64,000 bases of DNA, from NCBI RefSeq assembly GCF_002291445.1, contig NZ_CP014137.1:2480001-2544000 (forward strand), written 5' to 3'. The translations under genes and the position numbers were made by a program. This document shows, in pieces, positions 1 through 7,344 of this stretch (positions are counted from its first letter, which is position 1; each line of letters opens with the position of its first letter). This stretch comes from Brenneria goodwinii. Its GTDB lineage: Bacteria; Pseudomonadota; Gammaproteobacteria; Enterobacterales; Enterobacteriaceae. The notes beneath the pieces are model-generated. The model was not told the origin of the DNA. It did not search any database and saw only the letters and a program-made list of their open reading frames with translations.

Positions 1-394
1 AAATACCGGCGGCGTTATGCAGTACATCGCTAATATTTTGCAGATCCTGATCTTTAATACGCTGCTTGGTGACGATACTCACCGACTGCGGAATATCGCG
101 CGGGGTCAGGTTAAGTTTGGTGCCGGCGCGGGTGGCCGGCACGGTATAGTCATGTTCTGGCTGGCTAACGCTGTCGGTATTGTCTCCGCCGCCGGCGCTC
201 ACGATCACCGTATCTCCATTGCTATCATTACTCTGCTGAGCCTGGGAAGACGCGGGCGCAGTGGTACTGTCCGCTGCACGGGCGGCGGCAAGGCCCACTG
301 CATTCGCCACCCCCAGCGCGATAAGCGAAACGGTGAAATAATGCTTCACTCCCCTTACGCCGGGTGCCCTACCACTGACTTGTTTGAAAGACAT
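1..394 (-). CDS. TonB-dependent siderophore receptor, 5' part only (FhuE/FpvA-like)
   Basis: The gene is read on the minus strand from the ATG at 394 and runs off the left edge, so only about 131 residues are visible. They comprise a long signal peptide (residues ~15-41, ending ALGVANAVGLAAARA), a low-complexity Ser/Gln/Asn linker, and the start of the plug domain with the family motif LTPRDIPQSVSIVTKQRI. This plug signature is typical of outer-membrane ferric-siderophore receptors of the FhuE/FpvA/PupA group; the substrate cannot be told from this part. A Fur-box-like site lies about 130 bp upstream. The neighbouring fhuCDB permease suggests a hydroxamate-type siderophore, which is inference. 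Confidence 0.85.
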   Translation of the reverse strand, partial: MSFKQVSGRAPGVRGVKHYFTVSLIALGVANAVGLAAARAADSTTAPASSQAQQSNDSNGDTVIVSAGGGDNTDSVSQPEHDYTVPATRAGTKLNLTPRDIPQSVSIVTKQRIKDQDLQNISDVLHNAAGI

Positions 395-524
395 GATACT
401 TCCTCGTTAGCATTCTAGCCTTAACGCCGCAGGCGCGAGTTTCAGTTAACAAACTCGCCGGGTGTGACGAAAGCGTGTTAAAAATCGATTAAGAATCTAG
501 ATAGCCAAAACAATAAATAGAAAT

Positions 525-543
525 AATAATTACTACCATTATC
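525..543 (-). promoter_or_regulatory. Fur box upstream of the siderophore receptor
   Basis: On the minus strand the site reads GATAATGGTAGTAATTATT, matching 15 of 19 positions of the enterobacterial Fur consensus (GATAATGATAATCATTATC). It lies in the AT-rich spacer upstream of the receptor start at 394. Iron-dependent repression by Fur is the expected role. The rest of the spacer 395-640 shows no other feature I can support. Confidence 0.6.
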
Positions 544-639
544 ATGCGCATATATTTAGTAAGCATTGTAATAATTCGGAAACAAAATATTTCCAAATAT
601 TGATTATGTAAGAGATGATCAATTTTTTTCTGTGGCCGA

Positions 640-828
640 CGCAGCCGATGCCGGCAGCGCCGGAATGAGTCGGCGACGGGAAGATACGGTGCAACTGGCG
701 TAGGCGGACCCGATATCGTTGATGTCGTAAATCAGGCCGCCCTAGAGGAAGAGATTGTCTTTTTCCATCACTACCGATTGCCGTCGGCGCGATACTGGGT
801 AGGAATCACGGTAGCTCTGACGCCAGTC
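640..828 (-). pseudogene. Remnant of a TonB-dependent receptor beta-barrel
   Basis: Directly downstream of fhuB, and overlapping its stop, the minus strand reads in one frame DWRQSYRDSYPVSRRRQSVV, then MEKDNLFL, an in-frame TAG, and GGLIYDINDIGSAYASCTVS. The segment with GLIYDIND and SAYAS matches the conserved mid-barrel signature of FhuE/FpvA-type receptors (usually ...YDINDTWSAYASYT...). There is no start, no plug domain and no C-terminal aromatic strand. It is therefore an internal shard of a decayed second receptor gene, or an older piece of the adjacent receptor. The boundaries are approximate. Confidence 0.65.
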
Positions 829-2815
829 AAAACGACTGACGCCTCAGCAGGTAAACAAAATACGGCGCGCCGATAAACGTCGCCAACAGCCCGGTCGGAA
901 TTTGGTACGGGAACATCACCATCCGCCCGCACCAATCCGCCGTAATCATCAGCAGTCCGCCCAGTAACGCCGCCATCGCCATTTGCGGCATGGCGCGACG
1001 GAAACCCAGCAACCGCGCCATATGCGGCGCCATCAGGCCGATAAAGCTCAATGGGCCAACGGTCAGCGTCGCCATCGCGGTTAACGTTGCGGCCAATAGC
1101 AGCAGCGCCAAACGGACCGGCGTCAGCGCCACCCCCACCGCCCGGGCGGTCACGCCGCCCAACGGCAAAATCGTCAGCCAGCGACGGCACAGCGGAGCCA
1201 GAACAATCAGCGCCGCGGCAAGCAATGCGGTACGTACCGCCTGTTGCGCGTCGACGGCGTAAGTCGAACCGGAAAGCCAGGTCAGGAGTCCGCCCATCCG
1301 CGGATCGCCGCTGGCCAGCAGCAGATACATCGCGGCGGAGAACGCCGTACTGAGCGCGATTCCGGCCAATAACATCCGCTCGGCTGAAAAACCGCCGCGG
1401 CCAGCCGCTATCATAATAATCAACAACGTGGCCATAGCCCCCAGGCTGCCCGCCGGCAATAGCCAGGCGAAGGCGTCGCCCGGCACCATAAACAGCATGA
1501 TGACCACACCGAAAGCCGCCCCGGAACTGATGCCCAGCACTTCCGGACTGGACATCGGATTGCCGGTCAGTTTCTGGATCAGCGTTCCCGCAACGGCCAG
1601 CATCATCCCCGCGGCCAGCGCTGAGACCAGGCGCGGCCAACGCCACGGCATCAGCGCATCCAGCTCGGCGCCCAGACTCCAATGCCAGCCCGAGGCGTTT
1701 TGGCCCAATACCAACGCCAGCACGCATCCCGCCAGCAATAGCGCCCCCGCCGCCGCATAGCCTATCAGCGGCCGCCGACATTCAGTCGGCGCGTTATTCC
1801 CCGGCGACATGGCCGGCGGCGATGCATTGCCGCGCAAGCGCGGCAGCAGCCATAACAACAGCGGCGCGCCAATCAGCGCGGTAGCGGAGCCGGTCGGAAT
1901 CTCACGCCATATCTGCGTCAACCAGATCATAATCTGGTCGGTCAGCCAGAGCAGCAACGCCCCCAACAGCGGCGTCAATAACATCCGCTGTAATAAACGG
2001 CGCGCCCCGAGTATTCTCGCTATCAGCGGAGCAAATAGGCCGATAAAGCCAATCACGCCCACCGCATTCACCAGCATGGCGCTGAAAATAATCGCCAGCG
2101 CCAGCGCGCCCGCGCGGGCGGCATTCAAGCCCAAGCCAAGGTTACGCGCCACGTCGTCATCCAAGCCAAGCAGCGTCAGCGGACGCAGCAGCAGCAGCGC
2201 CAACAGCATGACGATCAGCAAGCGGGGCAACAAAAACGTCGCCGTCTCCCAACCTTGCTGGTTCAAGGCGCCCGTTCCCCACAGAAAGACGCTCTGCATG
2301 TCATCGGAATGAAATAACGCCAGCAGGCTGCTCAACGCGGCGCAATATAATCCCAGAACCAGCCCGGCCAAAATCAACGTCACCGGCGACATGCGCTTGC
2401 CCCAGGCGACGCCGAATACCAGCCCCCCGACGATAAGCGCGCCCAGCATCGCCGCCAGTTGCCGGGTAACGTCCCCCCCCGGCAACATCCACAACGTAGC
2501 GACGGTCAACCCAAGCTGAGCGCCGGCGGAAACGCCCAGCGTCGCCGGTTCGGCCAACGGATTGCGCAACACCTGCTGGAACAATACGCCGACCAGCCCC
2601 AACCCCGCTCCCACCAGCAGCGAAACGACAAGGCGCGGCAACAGGCTATAGTGGAATAACATTTGGCGAATATCATCGACATCCGGCGCAAAGATCCCCT
2701 GCCGCCACTGCGCCATCGGCAACTGCTGCAATAGGTTGTAAAGCGTCAGACACACTGCGGCGACCAGCAGTAAGCCCAGCGTCGCCAGGGGAAACATGCG
2801 TATACGTGAAGTCAT
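827..2815 (-). CDS. fhuB: Ferric hydroxamate ABC transporter, permease FhuB
   Basis: This is a 662-residue fused permease, the usual FhuB size (~660), made of two homologous FecCD-type halves of about ten membrane helices each. Repeated motifs such as GVSAGAQLG and GISSGAAFG, and the LIGAPLLLWLLPR and FIGAPYFVYLLRR ends, mark the two halves. It moves ferric hydroxamates across the inner membrane with FhuC and FhuD. I chose the ATG at 2815 (MTSRIRM...) because it overlaps the fhuD stop as ATGA; longer readings extend into fhuD. It is the last gene of the fhuC-fhuD-fhuB operon. Confidence 0.95.
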   Translation of the reverse strand: MTSRIRMFPLATLGLLLVAAVCLTLYNLLQQLPMAQWRQGIFAPDVDDIRQMLFHYSLLPRLVVSLLVGAGLGLVGVLFQQVLRNPLAEPATLGVSAGAQLGLTVATLWMLPGGDVTRQLAAMLGALIVGGLVFGVAWGKRMSPVTLILAGLVLGLYCAALSSLLALFHSDDMQSVFLWGTGALNQQGWETATFLLPRLLIVMLLALLLLRPLTLLGLDDDVARNLGLGLNAARAGALALAIIFSAMLVNAVGVIGFIGLFAPLIARILGARRLLQRMLLTPLLGALLLWLTDQIMIWLTQIWREIPTGSATALIGAPLLLWLLPRLRGNASPPAMSPGNNAPTECRRPLIGYAAAGALLLAGCVLALVLGQNASGWHWSLGAELDALMPWRWPRLVSALAAGMMLAVAGTLIQKLTGNPMSSPEVLGISSGAAFGVVIMLFMVPGDAFAWLLPAGSLGAMATLLIIMIAAGRGGFSAERMLLAGIALSTAFSAAMYLLLASGDPRMGGLLTWLSGSTYAVDAQQAVRTALLAAALIVLAPLCRRWLTILPLGGVTARAVGVALTPVRLALLLLAATLTAMATLTVGPLSFIGLMAPHMARLLGFRRAMPQMAMAALLGGLLMITADWCGRMVMFPYQIPTGLLATFIGAPYFVYLLRRQSF

Positions 2816-3708
2816 CGGCGGCTCTCCTGCGCCTGCATCAATAAATGGCAAAAACGCATGGCGGATAAGGTCGCGCCATAAAACCATACGGCCGGCACTC
2901 GCCTGAGCTGATTCTGTCGGACGAACGGCAAGGCCCGCCAAAGCGGGGAGGCGCTGACGCTATCGAACACCATTTGATCATGGTGTTCGAGGAGAATAGC
3001 GCGCGCGTGTTTCACCTCGGCCAGGCGTTCGATCCCCACCACCGCCGTTCCCCAGAAACTGGTTTCCTTCTGCCAGGCATTGCGGATCCCCAACTCGGTC
3101 ATCACTTCCTGAAACAGGCTGTTTTGCCCTATCACCAACACATGCCGGGCATCAATCAGCGAAAACAATAATAGCGGTTGCTCGGTATACGCCTGTAGCT
3201 GTTGGCGCGCCCGCTGTAAAAAATCGTTGAATTGCGTCAGGTGCCGTTCCGCCCGATCTTCCAATCCCAGGCGCTGCGCCAGTTCCCTTATGGAGCGCTT
3301 ACCGATGCTAAGCGGTTTGCCGTTGCCGTCGTTGAAGTCGAACGCCATGCTGGGCGCAATCGGCTGTAATTTCTGCGGCGAGGGTCCGTAACCTTGCGCA
3401 AGCAGCAGCAGTGAAGGACGCAATTGCTGCAACAATTCCAGGTTCGGTTCGGTACGCTGACCGATGTCTATCACCGACGCCGGCAGGCGGGGAGACACCA
3501 CCCATTGGTTATAATTGGGAATATCCGCCACCGCCATCGGCACGACATCAAGGGCAAACAGCAATTCCACCGTCTGCCATTCCAGCGCGGCAATGCGGGT
3601 TAAATCCGGCGTAGTGCTGCTGCGGCCAGGCAACGCATAGATAAAGGGAGACAGCGCCAACGCCGTCAGCAGACGGCGGCGCAATGGATTGTATGGCTGT
3701 TCATTCAT
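2812..3708 (-). CDS. fhuD: Ferric hydroxamate periplasmic binding protein FhuD
   Basis: This 298-residue protein is close to E. coli FhuD in length and is a class III (helical-backbone) substrate-binding protein. It starts MNEQPYNPLRRRLLTALALS; the twin-arginine-like start followed by a short hydrophobic stretch fits the FhuD signal peptide. Conserved stretches include WVVSPRLPASVIDIGQRTEPNLE (quoted in parts: WVVSPRLP, DIGQRTEPNLE) and a C-terminal VPAVWFYGATLSAMRF. It delivers ferric hydroxamates from the receptor to FhuB. Its start overlaps the fhuC stop by one base and its end overlaps the fhuB start by four, so translation is probably coupled. Confidence 0.93.
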   Translation of the reverse strand: MNEQPYNPLRRRLLTALALSPFIYALPGRSSTTPDLTRIAALEWQTVELLFALDVVPMAVADIPNYNQWVVSPRLPASVIDIGQRTEPNLELLQQLRPSLLLLAQGYGPSPQKLQPIAPSMAFDFNDGNGKPLSIGKRSIRELAQRLGLEDRAERHLTQFNDFLQRARQQLQAYTEQPLLLFSLIDARHVLVIGQNSLFQEVMTELGIRNAWQKETSFWGTAVVGIERLAEVKHARAILLEHHDQMVFDSVSASPLWRALPFVRQNQLRRVPAVWFYGATLSAMRFCHLLMQAQESRR

Positions 3709-4505
3709 CAGTAGACAAAACTCACTGGCGCCCCGCCGCGCGGATGCGGCAGCGTTCCCATCGAAATGCCGTAAATCTGCTCCAGCACCGGCGCGCGCAT
3801 CAACTCCAACGGTGCGCCTTGCGCGATGACGGCGCCGGCGCGCAACGCCACCAGACAATCGCAATATCGCGCCGCCATGTTGATATCGTGCAATACGGCG
3901 ATCACCGTCAACCCATTCTGGCGGCTCAACCGCTGGATCAAGGCCAGCACCTCCACCTGATGAGCGATATCCAGCGCCGAAGTCGGCTCGTCCAACAACA
4001 GACAACGGCCGTCCTGTGCCACCAGCATCGCCAGCCAGGCACGCTGCCGCTCGCCGCCGGAGAGACTATCCACCAGGCGGCCGGCAAACGGTTTCAAGCC
4101 GACCAGTTCGATGGCCTCTTCAACCCGCTGGCGATCGGCCGCGCCAAAACGCCCCAGCGCGCCATGCCACGGATAGCGCCCGACCGCCACCAGTTCACGC
4201 ACCGTCATCCCTTCCGCGGCGGGTAATTGCTGCGGCAAGTAGGCCACATGGCGGGCAAACGCCTTGTTGTTCCATTGAGACAACGGCCGCTCGTTCAGCA
4301 ACACCTGGCCGGCGCTTGGCGCTTGATGGCGGCCAAGAATTTTCAATAGCGTGGATTTGCCGGAACCATTGTGGCCGATCAAGCCACACACTTTCCCTTG
4401 GGGGAAATCCAGCGATAATGGCTGCAACAGCATACGGTCCGATACGGAGAAACTCACCTCCGACAAGGAAAATCTGGCGTCGCGATGATGGTAGTTGTCC
4501 TGCAT
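3708..4505 (-). CDS. fhuC: Ferric hydroxamate ABC transporter, ATPase FhuC
   Basis: This is a 265-residue ABC ATPase of the iron-siderophore class. The Walker A motif GHNGSGKST is at ~44-52, the ABC signature LSGGERQ at ~148-154 and Walker B CLLLDEP at ~168-174, followed by the H-loop region AVLHDIN. It powers FhuB. The ATG at 4505 (MQDNYHH) is chosen because the ABC fold begins about ten residues later; the frame stays open upstream through a repeat-rich spacer with no family similarity. It is first in the operon. The nearest Fur-like site (5112-5130) lies beyond an inserted repeat and MITE, an arrangement that may have altered its promoter. Confidence 0.95.
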   Translation of the reverse strand: MQDNYHHRDARFSLSEVSFSVSDRMLLQPLSLDFPQGKVCGLIGHNGSGKSTLLKILGRHQAPSAGQVLLNERPLSQWNNKAFARHVAYLPQQLPAAEGMTVRELVAVGRYPWHGALGRFGAADRQRVEEAIELVGLKPFAGRLVDSLSGGERQRAWLAMLVAQDGRCLLLDEPTSALDIAHQVEVLALIQRLSRQNGLTVIAVLHDINMAARYCDCLVALRAGAVIAQGAPLELMRAPVLEQIYGISMGTLPHPRGGAPVSFVY

Positions 4506-4546
4506 AAGTCCTATCTTTGCCGGGCCGGGATATGCGGCCCGGTTGG

Positions 4547-4669
4547 TTAACAACGGTAAGGTTGCCGCGGCAGCCCTTTGACGTTCAGCGCCCCAGCAAC
4601 CGACATAGCCGGTATGGCAACGGCGGCAGACAAAAAACAACACAATGAAAATAATAAACGTTTGATGAC
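4547..4669 (-). other. Short signal-peptide-like reading frame upstream of fhuC
   Basis: Between fhuC and the repeat, a minus-strand frame of 41 codons reads VIKRLLFSLCCFLSAAVAIP followed by AMSVAGALNVKG and a stop. It looks like a secretion signal, but no start codon with a ribosome site is visible and the frame is cut at the upstream repeat. It could be the truncated 5' end of a lost exported protein or a chance frame. No function is assigned. Confidence 0.2.
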
Positions 4670-4674
4670 AAACC

Positions 4675-5105
4675 TTCCGGTTCTCACCCCACCCCAACCC
4701 TCCCCTTCTCAGGGGCTGTCTCTTAGTCACATTTTTATGCGGACTTGGAGATAGTTTCGTGCGCCACAATGCCGCTATTTTCATGCTGCCTCGCAGCACG
4801 CGCCCGACATAGGGGGCTCAGACGCCAGCCCCCTATGAACCCCGGCTTGCGGCTGGAATTATGCCGCTGCGCGGTGCCTTCGTCGGTATCAGGCTTTTAA
4901 CGGACCGCTTGCGACACGTTCCATACGTGGCGCAAGCTTTCGCCGCGTCCGTGCGGCTCATCCTAAGCCTGCTATCTCCTCAGCATAATTTCTTACGCCG
5001 AATAACGGCAAATCCCGTCATAGCCCCTACATTTGTGACTAAGAGACAGCTGACAAGGATGAGGCCGGGAGGGAGTCATTAATATTCATGTTTCGAACTT
5101 TATCA
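4675..5105. repeat. Palindromic intergenic repeat, copy A (split by MITE 1)
   Basis: The left arm (about 4675-4715) carries a ggttctcaccccacccc stretch then cctccccttctcagggg; the right arm (5050-5105) carries ctgacaagg, gaggccgggaggga and a gtttcgaactttatcag tail. The same left and right arms recur near 12.3-12.7 kb, 38.2-38.3 kb, 49.8-50.2 kb and, as a left arm only, at 6.3 kb. The arms are G+C-rich and mutually complementary (CCTCCCC...GGGGAGG), so the RNA would fold. It lies between fhuC and hemB. Confidence 0.7.
4716..5049 (+). mobile_element. MITE copy 1 (334 bp, Tn5/IS50-like ends)
   Basis: This copy begins CTGTCTCTTAGTCACA and ends with the exact inverted complement TGTGACTAAGAGACAG. 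The interior is nearly identical to the elements at 12351-12681 and 49846-50176. It encodes no transposase; one interior frame (RLRHVPYVAQAF...) is conserved between copies only because the DNA is. The ends resemble those recognised by IS50-type (IS4 family) transposases, so it is probably mobilised in trans. No clear target duplication flanks this copy (left ...ctcagggg, right ctgacaag...). Confidence 0.8.
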
Positions 5106-5111
5106 GCAAAC

Positions 5112-5130
5112 TGAAATAATAATCATTATT
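5112..5130. promoter_or_regulatory. Fur-like site between fhuC and hemB
   Basis: The sequence around aaataataatcattatt matches 14 of 19 positions of the Fur consensus, with the 3' half almost perfect (AATCATTATT). It sits upstream of both the minus-strand fhuCDB operon and plus-strand hemB. fhuCDB is the natural target, but the site is ~600 bp from the fhuC start, with a repeat and a 334-bp MITE in between. I see no other clear signal between 5131 and the hemB start. Confidence 0.45.
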
Positions 5131-5330
5131 ATAATTATGTGCACTGAATAATTCGAGTCGCAGGGAAACGGCGATGTGAAGCGATAACGCGCCGTAAACG
5201 CGCGTTTACCCGATACGGCGAGGCATCACAAATATTGTCAGGGGGCGTCCAGAAGTATACTGTTATCGCATTCTTTTTTGTCGCCGCCGCGGCGTATTCG
5301 CCGGCGGTCGCCAGCTAAACCGAGGTTGTT

Positions 5331-6308
5331 TTGTCCAGTTATTCTCCCAGTCAGCGGCTAAGACGTTTGCGTCAGAGCCCATCGCTTCGCACACTCTTCC
5401 AGGAATCATCGCTGAGTCTCAACGATTTGGCGCTGCCGATCTTTGTTGAAGAAGAGCTTGATGAGTACAAAGCCATTCAGGCAATGCCTGGCGTGATGCG
5501 CATTCCGGAAAAGCGTCTGGCGTTTGAAATCGAGCGGATAGCGAAAGCCGGCATCCGCGCGGTGATGACCTTTGGTATTTCTCACCATACCGATGAGGAC
5601 GGCAGCGACACCTGGCAGGAGAACGGTCTGGTGGCGCGTATGTCCCGCATCTGTAAAGATGCCGTGCCGGAAATGATTGTGATGTCCGATACCTGTTTTT
5701 GCGAATATACCAGCCACGGACACTGCGGCGTGCTGCATGATCAGGTGGTGGACAACGACGCGACGCTGGTTAATCTAGGCCGGCAGGCGGTTGCCGCCGC
5801 GCGCGCCGGCGCTGATTTCATTGCGCCTTCCGCCGCGATGGACGGCCAGGTGGCGGCGATTCGCAAGGCGCTGGATGAGGCCGGATTCATCAATACGGCG
5901 ATCATGTCCTACTCCACCAAGTTCGCCTCTTCCTTCTATGGTCCGTTCCGTGAAGCGGCCGGCACCTCGCTGAAAGGCGATCGTAAAACCTACCAGATGA
6001 ATCCGATGAACCGCCGCGAGGCCATCCGCGAATCGCTGATCGATCAGGCCGAAGGCGCCGATGCGCTGATGGTTAAACCTGCCGGAGCCTATCTGGATAT
6101 TCTTCGCGACGTGCGCGAACGCACCGAACTGCCCCTGGCCGCCTATCAGGTGAGCGGCGAGTATGCGATGATCAAATTCGCCGCCCAGGCCGGCGCCATC
6201 AGCGAACGCGATGTGGCGCTGGAAAGCCTGGGCGCCATCAAGCGTGCCGGCGCCGATCTGATCCTCAGCTATTTTGCGCTCGATCTGGCGGAAAAAAAGC
6301 TGCTGTAA
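5331..6308 (+). CDS. hemB: Delta-aminolevulinic acid dehydratase (porphobilinogen synthase)
   Basis: This 325-residue enzyme condenses two 5-aminolevulinate molecules to porphobilinogen in haem biosynthesis. The zinc-binding cysteine cluster DTCFCEYTSHGHC (C122, C124, C132) marks the zinc-dependent class. The two active-site lysines lie in SYSTKFASSFYGPFR (~197) and LMVKPAGAYLDI (~249). Length and order agree with enterobacterial HemB. Translation starts at a TTG (5331) preceded by a cgagg ribosome site; no better ATG exists nearby, and the family's N-terminus (QRLRRLR) follows immediately. Confidence 0.97.
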   Translation: MSSYSPSQRLRRLRQSPSLRTLFQESSLSLNDLALPIFVEEELDEYKAIQAMPGVMRIPEKRLAFEIERIAKAGIRAVMTFGISHHTDEDGSDTWQENGLVARMSRICKDAVPEMIVMSDTCFCEYTSHGHCGVLHDQVVDNDATLVNLGRQAVAAARAGADFIAPSAAMDGQVAAIRKALDEAGFINTAIMSYSTKFASSFYGPFREAAGTSLKGDRKTYQMNPMNRREAIRESLIDQAEGADALMVKPAGAYLDILRDVRERTELPLAAYQVSGEYAMIKFAAQAGAISERDVALESLGAIKRAGADLILSYFALDLAEKKLL

Positions 6309-6354
6309 GTTAACCCCACCCCAGCCCTCCCCTTCGCAGGGGAGGGAGCAAATC
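6306..6354. repeat. Palindromic intergenic repeat, copy E (left arm only)
   Basis: Right after the hemB stop lies gttaaccccaccccagccc, then tccccttcgcaggggaggga. This is the same left arm as in the other copies of the palindromic family, here with its own small hairpin (CCCTCCCCTT...AGGGGAGGG). It runs directly into a degraded MITE. It may serve as a hemB transcription end. Confidence 0.6.
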
Positions 6355-6454
6355 CACGTTTTTATGCAAACTCGAAGACTGTTTCGTGCGGCGGAAATTA
6401 CGCCGGATAACAGCAAAACCAATCAGCGTTCCTACCTTTGTGTATAAGAGACAG
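6355..6454 (+). mobile_element. Degraded, internally deleted MITE copy
   Basis: About 100 bp match the two ends of the 331-bp MITE: first tttttatgcaaactcgaag and actgtttcgtgcg (left interior), then acgccggataacagcaaaac and a right end TGTGTATAAGAGACAG. The central ~230 bp and the left terminal repeat are missing. It can no longer be complete, but it shows the family has been resident long enough to decay. The rest of 6455-6520 shows nothing else. Confidence 0.65.
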
Positions 6455-6521
6455 TCCCAGGGAAAGGCTTTCGCGTCGGCCGATAACCCGCCAGGCGCTT
6501 TTTCTATGCGTCCTTCGTCAC

Positions 6522-6552
6522 TTTCTGACGGAAATGTCAGGGGAATGTCAGC
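6522..6552 (+). promoter_or_regulatory. Three-half-site operator upstream of the two-component system
   Basis: The site has CTGAC at 6525-6529, GTCAG at 6536-6540 and GTCAG at 6547-6551, each 11 bp apart, so all three lie on one DNA face. The same arrangement recurs at 8813-8843 before the permease gene, including the flanking ttt. This fits binding of the OmpR-family response regulator encoded just downstream (autoregulation). The regulator assignment is inferred from position and recurrence. Confidence 0.6.
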
Positions 6553-6633
6553 CAGTTGTTAGTAATTAGCGGCTACACTGGTAAAAAACATAGATGGCGG
6601 CTGGGGAGAGCCTAACGATGGAGATAAAGCAAC

Positions 6634-7344
6634 ATGCGATTACTGCTGGTGGAGGATGAAGAAAAGACGTCGTGCTATATCAATCGCGCGCTGAGCGAAC
6701 TGGGCTTTACGGTGGATGTCGCGAGTGACGGCGTGGAAGGGCTGCATCTGGCGGTGCAGCATGAGTATGACGCGGTGATCCTGGACGTGATGCTGCCGGG
6801 CCAGGACGGTTATAGCGTGTTGGAAGGGCTGCGAGTCAATAAACAGACGCCGGTGCTGATATTGTCGGCCCGCGGCTCGGTGGACGAGCGCGTCAAGGGA
6901 CTGCGCCGCGGCGCCGACGACTACCTGCCGAAACCCTTTTCCCTCATAGAGCTGGTGGCGCGCATCCAGGCGTTGCTGCGCCGCCGGCCAAGCGACGGCG
7001 CCGAAGTGACGCAGCTACAGATTGACGATCTGCATGTCGATCTGCTGGCGCGCCGGGTGACGCGCGGCGGCGAACGTCTTGAGCTGACGGCCAAGGAATT
7101 CTCGCTGCTGAGCCTGCTGGCGCGTCATCAGGGAGAAATTTTATCCAAGATGATGATTGCCGAGCAGGTCTGGGATATGAACTTCGACAGCGATGCCAAC
7201 GTGGTGGAAGTGGCTATCAAGCGGCTGCGCGCCAAAGTGGATGCGCCCTTCGAGGTTAAGTTGCTGCATACGGTGCGCGGCATGGGCTATGTGCTTGAAA
7301 ACCGCGCGGCCCCCCAGGTTGAACGACGGGCCGCGACCTCATGA
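6634..7344 (+). CDS. OmpR-family response regulator (CusR/CopR/IrlR-like)
   Basis: This 236-residue protein has an N-terminal receiver (acidic pocket E7-D8, phospho-acceptor D51 in VILDVMLPG, switch residue S78, conserved K100 in YLPKPFS). A C-terminal winged helix follows (LTAKEFSLLSLLARH ... RLRAKVDAPFEVKLLHTVRGMGYVL). It belongs to the heavy-metal-response subgroup by sequence, but the real signal is unknown. The gene overlaps the kinase by four bases. Shared operators upstream of this gene and of the permease at 9049 suggest it controls both units. Confidence 0.9.
   Translation: MRLLLVEDEEKTSCYINRALSELGFTVDVASDGVEGLHLAVQHEYDAVILDVMLPGQDGYSVLEGLRVNKQTPVLILSARGSVDERVKGLRRGADDYLPKPFSLIELVARIQALLRRRPSDGAEVTQLQIDDLHVDLLARRVTRGGERLELTAKEFSLLSLLARHQGEILSKMMIAEQVWDMNFDSDANVVEVAIKRLRAKVDAPFEVKLLHTVRGMGYVLENRAAPQVERRAATS

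Noticed and set aside
771..1781. Long minus-strand frame overlapping fhuB in another frame.
   Set aside because: It is rich in Arg/Gly/Ala as shadows of G+C-rich genes are, while fhuB explains the region with full family motifs.
4861..5082. Reading frame inside MITE copy 1 (and its equivalents at 12342-12524 and 50003-50197) that looks like a conserved hypothetical protein.
   Set aside because: It is conserved only because the whole 331-bp element is; it has no ribosome site and its ends fall in the terminal repeats.
5775..6422. Minus-strand frame of 215 residues opposite hemB.
   Set aside because: It is antisense to a strongly conserved gene and has no family resemblance; it is an anti-codon-bias shadow.
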